Shown here one piece after another: positions 61,600 through 64,000 of a stretch of 64,000 nucleotides of DNA. The first letter of the stretch is position 1; each line of letters opens with the position of its first letter. A program made the position numbers and the translations under genes. This DNA is from Isochrysis galbana (taxonomy: Eukaryota; Haptophyta; Isochrysidales; Isochrysidaceae), in the NCBI GenBank assembly GCA_018136815.1, contig CM030942.1, positions 2,617,546-2,681,545 of the forward strand. The letters run 5' to 3'. The notes beneath the pieces were generated by a model. It was given only the letters and a program-made list of their open reading frames with translations. It had not been told where the DNA came from and did not search any database.

Positions 61600-62530
61600 G
61601 CTCTCTCTCCCTATCTGACCCTCTCGTCCTCTCCTTCTCCTCCGATCAGAAACCGACCCTCGGCCTAGCCGACTTCTGCCGCGCTCCACTCCCCCCCCTC
61701 TACCCTCCTAGGTTCCCTTCCTGCAGCTCCCTCGTCCCTACTGCGTCCAATCTGTCCGACTCCCTCGTACCCTGCCTTTTCCTCCTCTCGCCTGCATCGC
61801 AATCTTCCTCATCGCTCCTCCTCTCTTCTCCCTCTCCCTCGCTCTCTCCCATGCCCGCCTGCTCCCTCACCTCTGTCTCTCTCCCTCCCTACCTACCTAC
61901 CCCTCACCGCCTCCCTCTCTCCGCCGCCACCTCCACCCGCCGCTCCCGCTTCCCTCAGCCTCCTTCCCTCCTCCTCCTTTACCCATTCCCCACCCCACCC
62001 CCTCGCAGCCATTCCGCCTCCATCGCTTCCCACCGCTTTCTCTCTCTCCCACCCACCCCCCACACCACGCAGCGCGCCAAGCCAAGCCCACGCACCTGTC
62101 CGCCTCTCTCTCGTTCTCTCTCTCTTCCCCTCTACCTCCCTCTCTCTCGCTCCCTCGCTCTCCCTCTCTCTCTCCTCAAGACTCTACCAGCAGCGGCGGC
62201 GGGAGAGGAGAGAGAGACTCCTCTCTCGACCCCTTTTCCCGCACCCCCCCCCCCCTCCCGCCTCCGCCTCCCCCCCCATTTTTATAATCCTCCGCCTCCC
62301 TTTCTTCACTTCCTAACGCCTACCGCCATCGAGGGATCGAGGCCACCGCCTCCCCCTCCCTCCCCCTCCCCCCCCTCTTCTTTCTCTCTCCACGGCTCTT
62401 CTTTTCTCTTCTCTGCGGCGACCGTTGGAGGCCCCCCGCGAGACCCTCTCTGGATTGGCGCGAGATGGGAGAGGCGAGAGACAGTTGGCGCGAGAATTCG
62501 GGCGGGGAATGGGGGGAGCCAGCCCCAAAC
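61600..62530 (+). repeat. Pyrimidine-rich block upstream of SAS-6
   Basis: About 900 bases of C/T-rich sequence on the + strand. The long Ser/Pro/Leu frame across it has no domain and is not called. A TATAAATA lies near 62532. It may be the leader of a + gene that is not visible. Confidence 0.55.
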
Positions 62531-62990
62531 GCTATAAATACATTGACAGGCCACGTTCACGCACTAGTCGCTATCTTGCTATCTAGTCTCACAATAGCAC
62601 ACTAGTACTGACACTAGCCGCCACAATCCCTAAACTGCTGGGAGTGCGCCCCCTCTCCACCAGCCACCCGCGCGGGGGGAGTCGCGCCCCCCCCCCGCCC
62701 CCCGCGGGCGAGAAGAGTTTTTTTGTCTCGGACTACCCCCCCCCCCTTCCCCCCCGAGAGGGGATTTTTTTTTGCTTCGGATTAACCCCCCCCCCTCATC
62801 TCCCAAATAGCTTGACTTGACCTTAGATCCACTCATTGTGTTTAGATACGTCACTCTCGCCGCATCCGGGTGTGTGCTGTAGTCTCCCTCAGGGGGTGTT
62901 GTGTGAGGAGAGTGAGCAGGAGTATGTGGTCGGGAGGTTTGTGGTTTGTGGCTACTGTTGCTTGGGCCCGAGGGTGTTGGTCAGGGTTGT
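62531..62990. other. Homopolymer-rich spacer
   Basis: C-runs at about 62681, 62726 and 62787 and short unique pieces. No gene is seen. Confidence 0.4.
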
Positions 62991-63160
62991 AGAGCGGTCA
63001 AGCAGGGGCTTTTTAACGACTAGTAAGGGTTGGGCTGCATTTTTTGACCGTGGCGCGATGCCCAATAAAAAACCTCCCGGGGGGGCTACCTGACGCTCTG
63101 ACGCTACGAAAATCTTCGCCAAGAAATGGTGCGATTCGCCCCCCCTCTCTCCCCCTCCGT
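62991..63160 (+). mobile_element. Left end of a TAGGGCGGTC-related element
   Basis: AGAGCGGTCAAGCAGGGGCTTTTTAACGACTAGTAAGGG (shown in two parts: AGAGCGGTCAAGCAGGGG and CTTTTTAACGACTAGTAAGG) parallels the terminus at 30128. What follows matches 36770-36890. No right end is found. Confidence 0.5.
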
Positions 63161-64000
63161 CACGCGCACTCACGCTCTACCCGTAAAGAATTGGCGGTCG
63201 CGCCCGCGGGGGGATCGGTTCTGTTGCGTTAGGGGGAGCGCGCGAACGCCCTCCATCCATGCCTCAGCACGACACGCTCTATTCTTAGAACATGTCTCCC
63301 CTCCCGGCGCTCCGCCCTTCCCTCTCCTCCCTCTCTCCGCGCCCGCATGCAGCCGAGATTCCTCCCTTGCGCTTTCCCATGTAATTCCGGTCTTCCCTTT
63401 GTTTCCTTGGCCAGCGGGGTCGGGGTTTTCCCGCGCCCCGCCCCCTCCCCGACCCGCCAGCCAGTGCCCCGTTCCCTTCGTCCATATATCTTCTATCCTT
63501 TCCCTATTCCTATTGTTTTCCGTCCCCCCCAATTCCCCCCGTGTCTATCTTCCTCCGTCTTGTTGTTTCCAGTGCTATCGCTCCGCCGGAGCACCCTCTG
63601 TCCCCTTGTCGTCCTATCCCTCTCGCGTGTTCCCGTCCGTCGTGTATCGGCATGCAGGCTAAGAATTGGTACTCTTCATGTCACACCGAGCCCCCGAACA
63701 CCCTCAGTCCACACTCGCAGTCCCCGCACTCCCACACACACAGCTCCACACCAGACACAGCACCACCACTCCAACCACAGCCAGGCCCAGTCACCAACAC
63801 CGCCTCCGCTCTCTGCCACCACTCCCCCAGCGCCGGCGTCATCAAAGGGACAGCGGCGTGTCCATAAGAGCTTCGTCCATCGCGGCGCGAGGGCAGCGGT
63901 AGCGAGGGAGGGAGGCGGCGCGCGCTCCATGCCCCTATCAGTTTACTGATAATTGTGAATAATGGATGTAAGTCGTTTAGTAGTATCAATCCTCTTTTTC
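63161..64000. other. Right edge of window, no gene supported
   Basis: Pyrimidine-rich sequence with long Pro/Ser/Thr frames in several phases. None has a domain or clear start. Confidence 0.35.

Noticed and set aside
61479..62537. 352-codon Ser/Pro/Leu frame upstream of SAS-6
   Set aside because: It is a translation of C/T-rich DNA with no domain and uneven codon use.

Overview
This is a nuclear window from a GC-rich, intron-containing eukaryote. The best guess is a flagellated alga, probably a haptophyte or a relative. I base that on a centriolar SAS-6 gene (the cell builds centrioles), a plastid-type phytyl ester synthase-like hydrolase, a secreted protein with proline-rich SPPP linkers and the Cys-rich module common in haptophytes and stramenopile algae, and short introns with GC-rich donors. 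The lineage is inference; no rRNA or organelle marker is present.

Host genes I can support are: 40S ribosomal protein uS19/RPS15 (2110-2921, +); an Mpv17/PMP22 membrane protein (6055-6729, -); a first exon cut by a 100-N assembly gap (13505-13679, +); a type I membrane protein (24810-25523, -); an FHA/coiled-coil protein (33846-36527, +); a seven-exon multi-pass membrane protein with a CHAT (caspase-like) domain (39253-42495, -); a ubiquitin-like protein (47205-48032, +); an alpha/beta hydrolase (53469-54470, +); a 2-oxoglutarate/Fe(II) oxygenase (55259-57142, +); and SAS-6 (58917-61439, -, six exons). Exon structures for RPS15, CHAT and SAS-6 were worked out by hand and keep frame throughout.

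The rest is largely mobile DNA. The main element is a Ty3/Gypsy chromovirus (about 14.2-21.2 kb plus 3' LTR) whose polyprotein starts with a phage-type cytosine methyltransferase domain. Just upstream lies a 1.5 kb TRIM-like element with two 727-bp LTRs, a 5-bp target duplication and only 65 bp inside. Its polypurine tract and LTR start match those of the Gypsy element, so it is probably a non-autonomous partner. Two 750-bp SINE-like elements (9430-10188 and 49065-49815) carry 18-19-bp target duplications. LINE pieces occur at 10.3, 22.6-23.3 and 52.2 kb. Cut-and-paste DNA elements include a hAT element with 8-bp duplication (27036-28661), a second damaged hAT transposase (28868-29937), a 453-bp hAT-type MITE (57753-58205) and a 2061-bp TIR element that split a reading frame (30128-32188). 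A PIF/Harbinger-like remnant lies near 46 kb.

Pyrimidine-rich (CT) tracts sit just upstream of many start codons on the coding strand, in several cases ending in CAG next to the ATG. Long homopolymer G/C and GA/CT tracts fill most other intergenic DNA.
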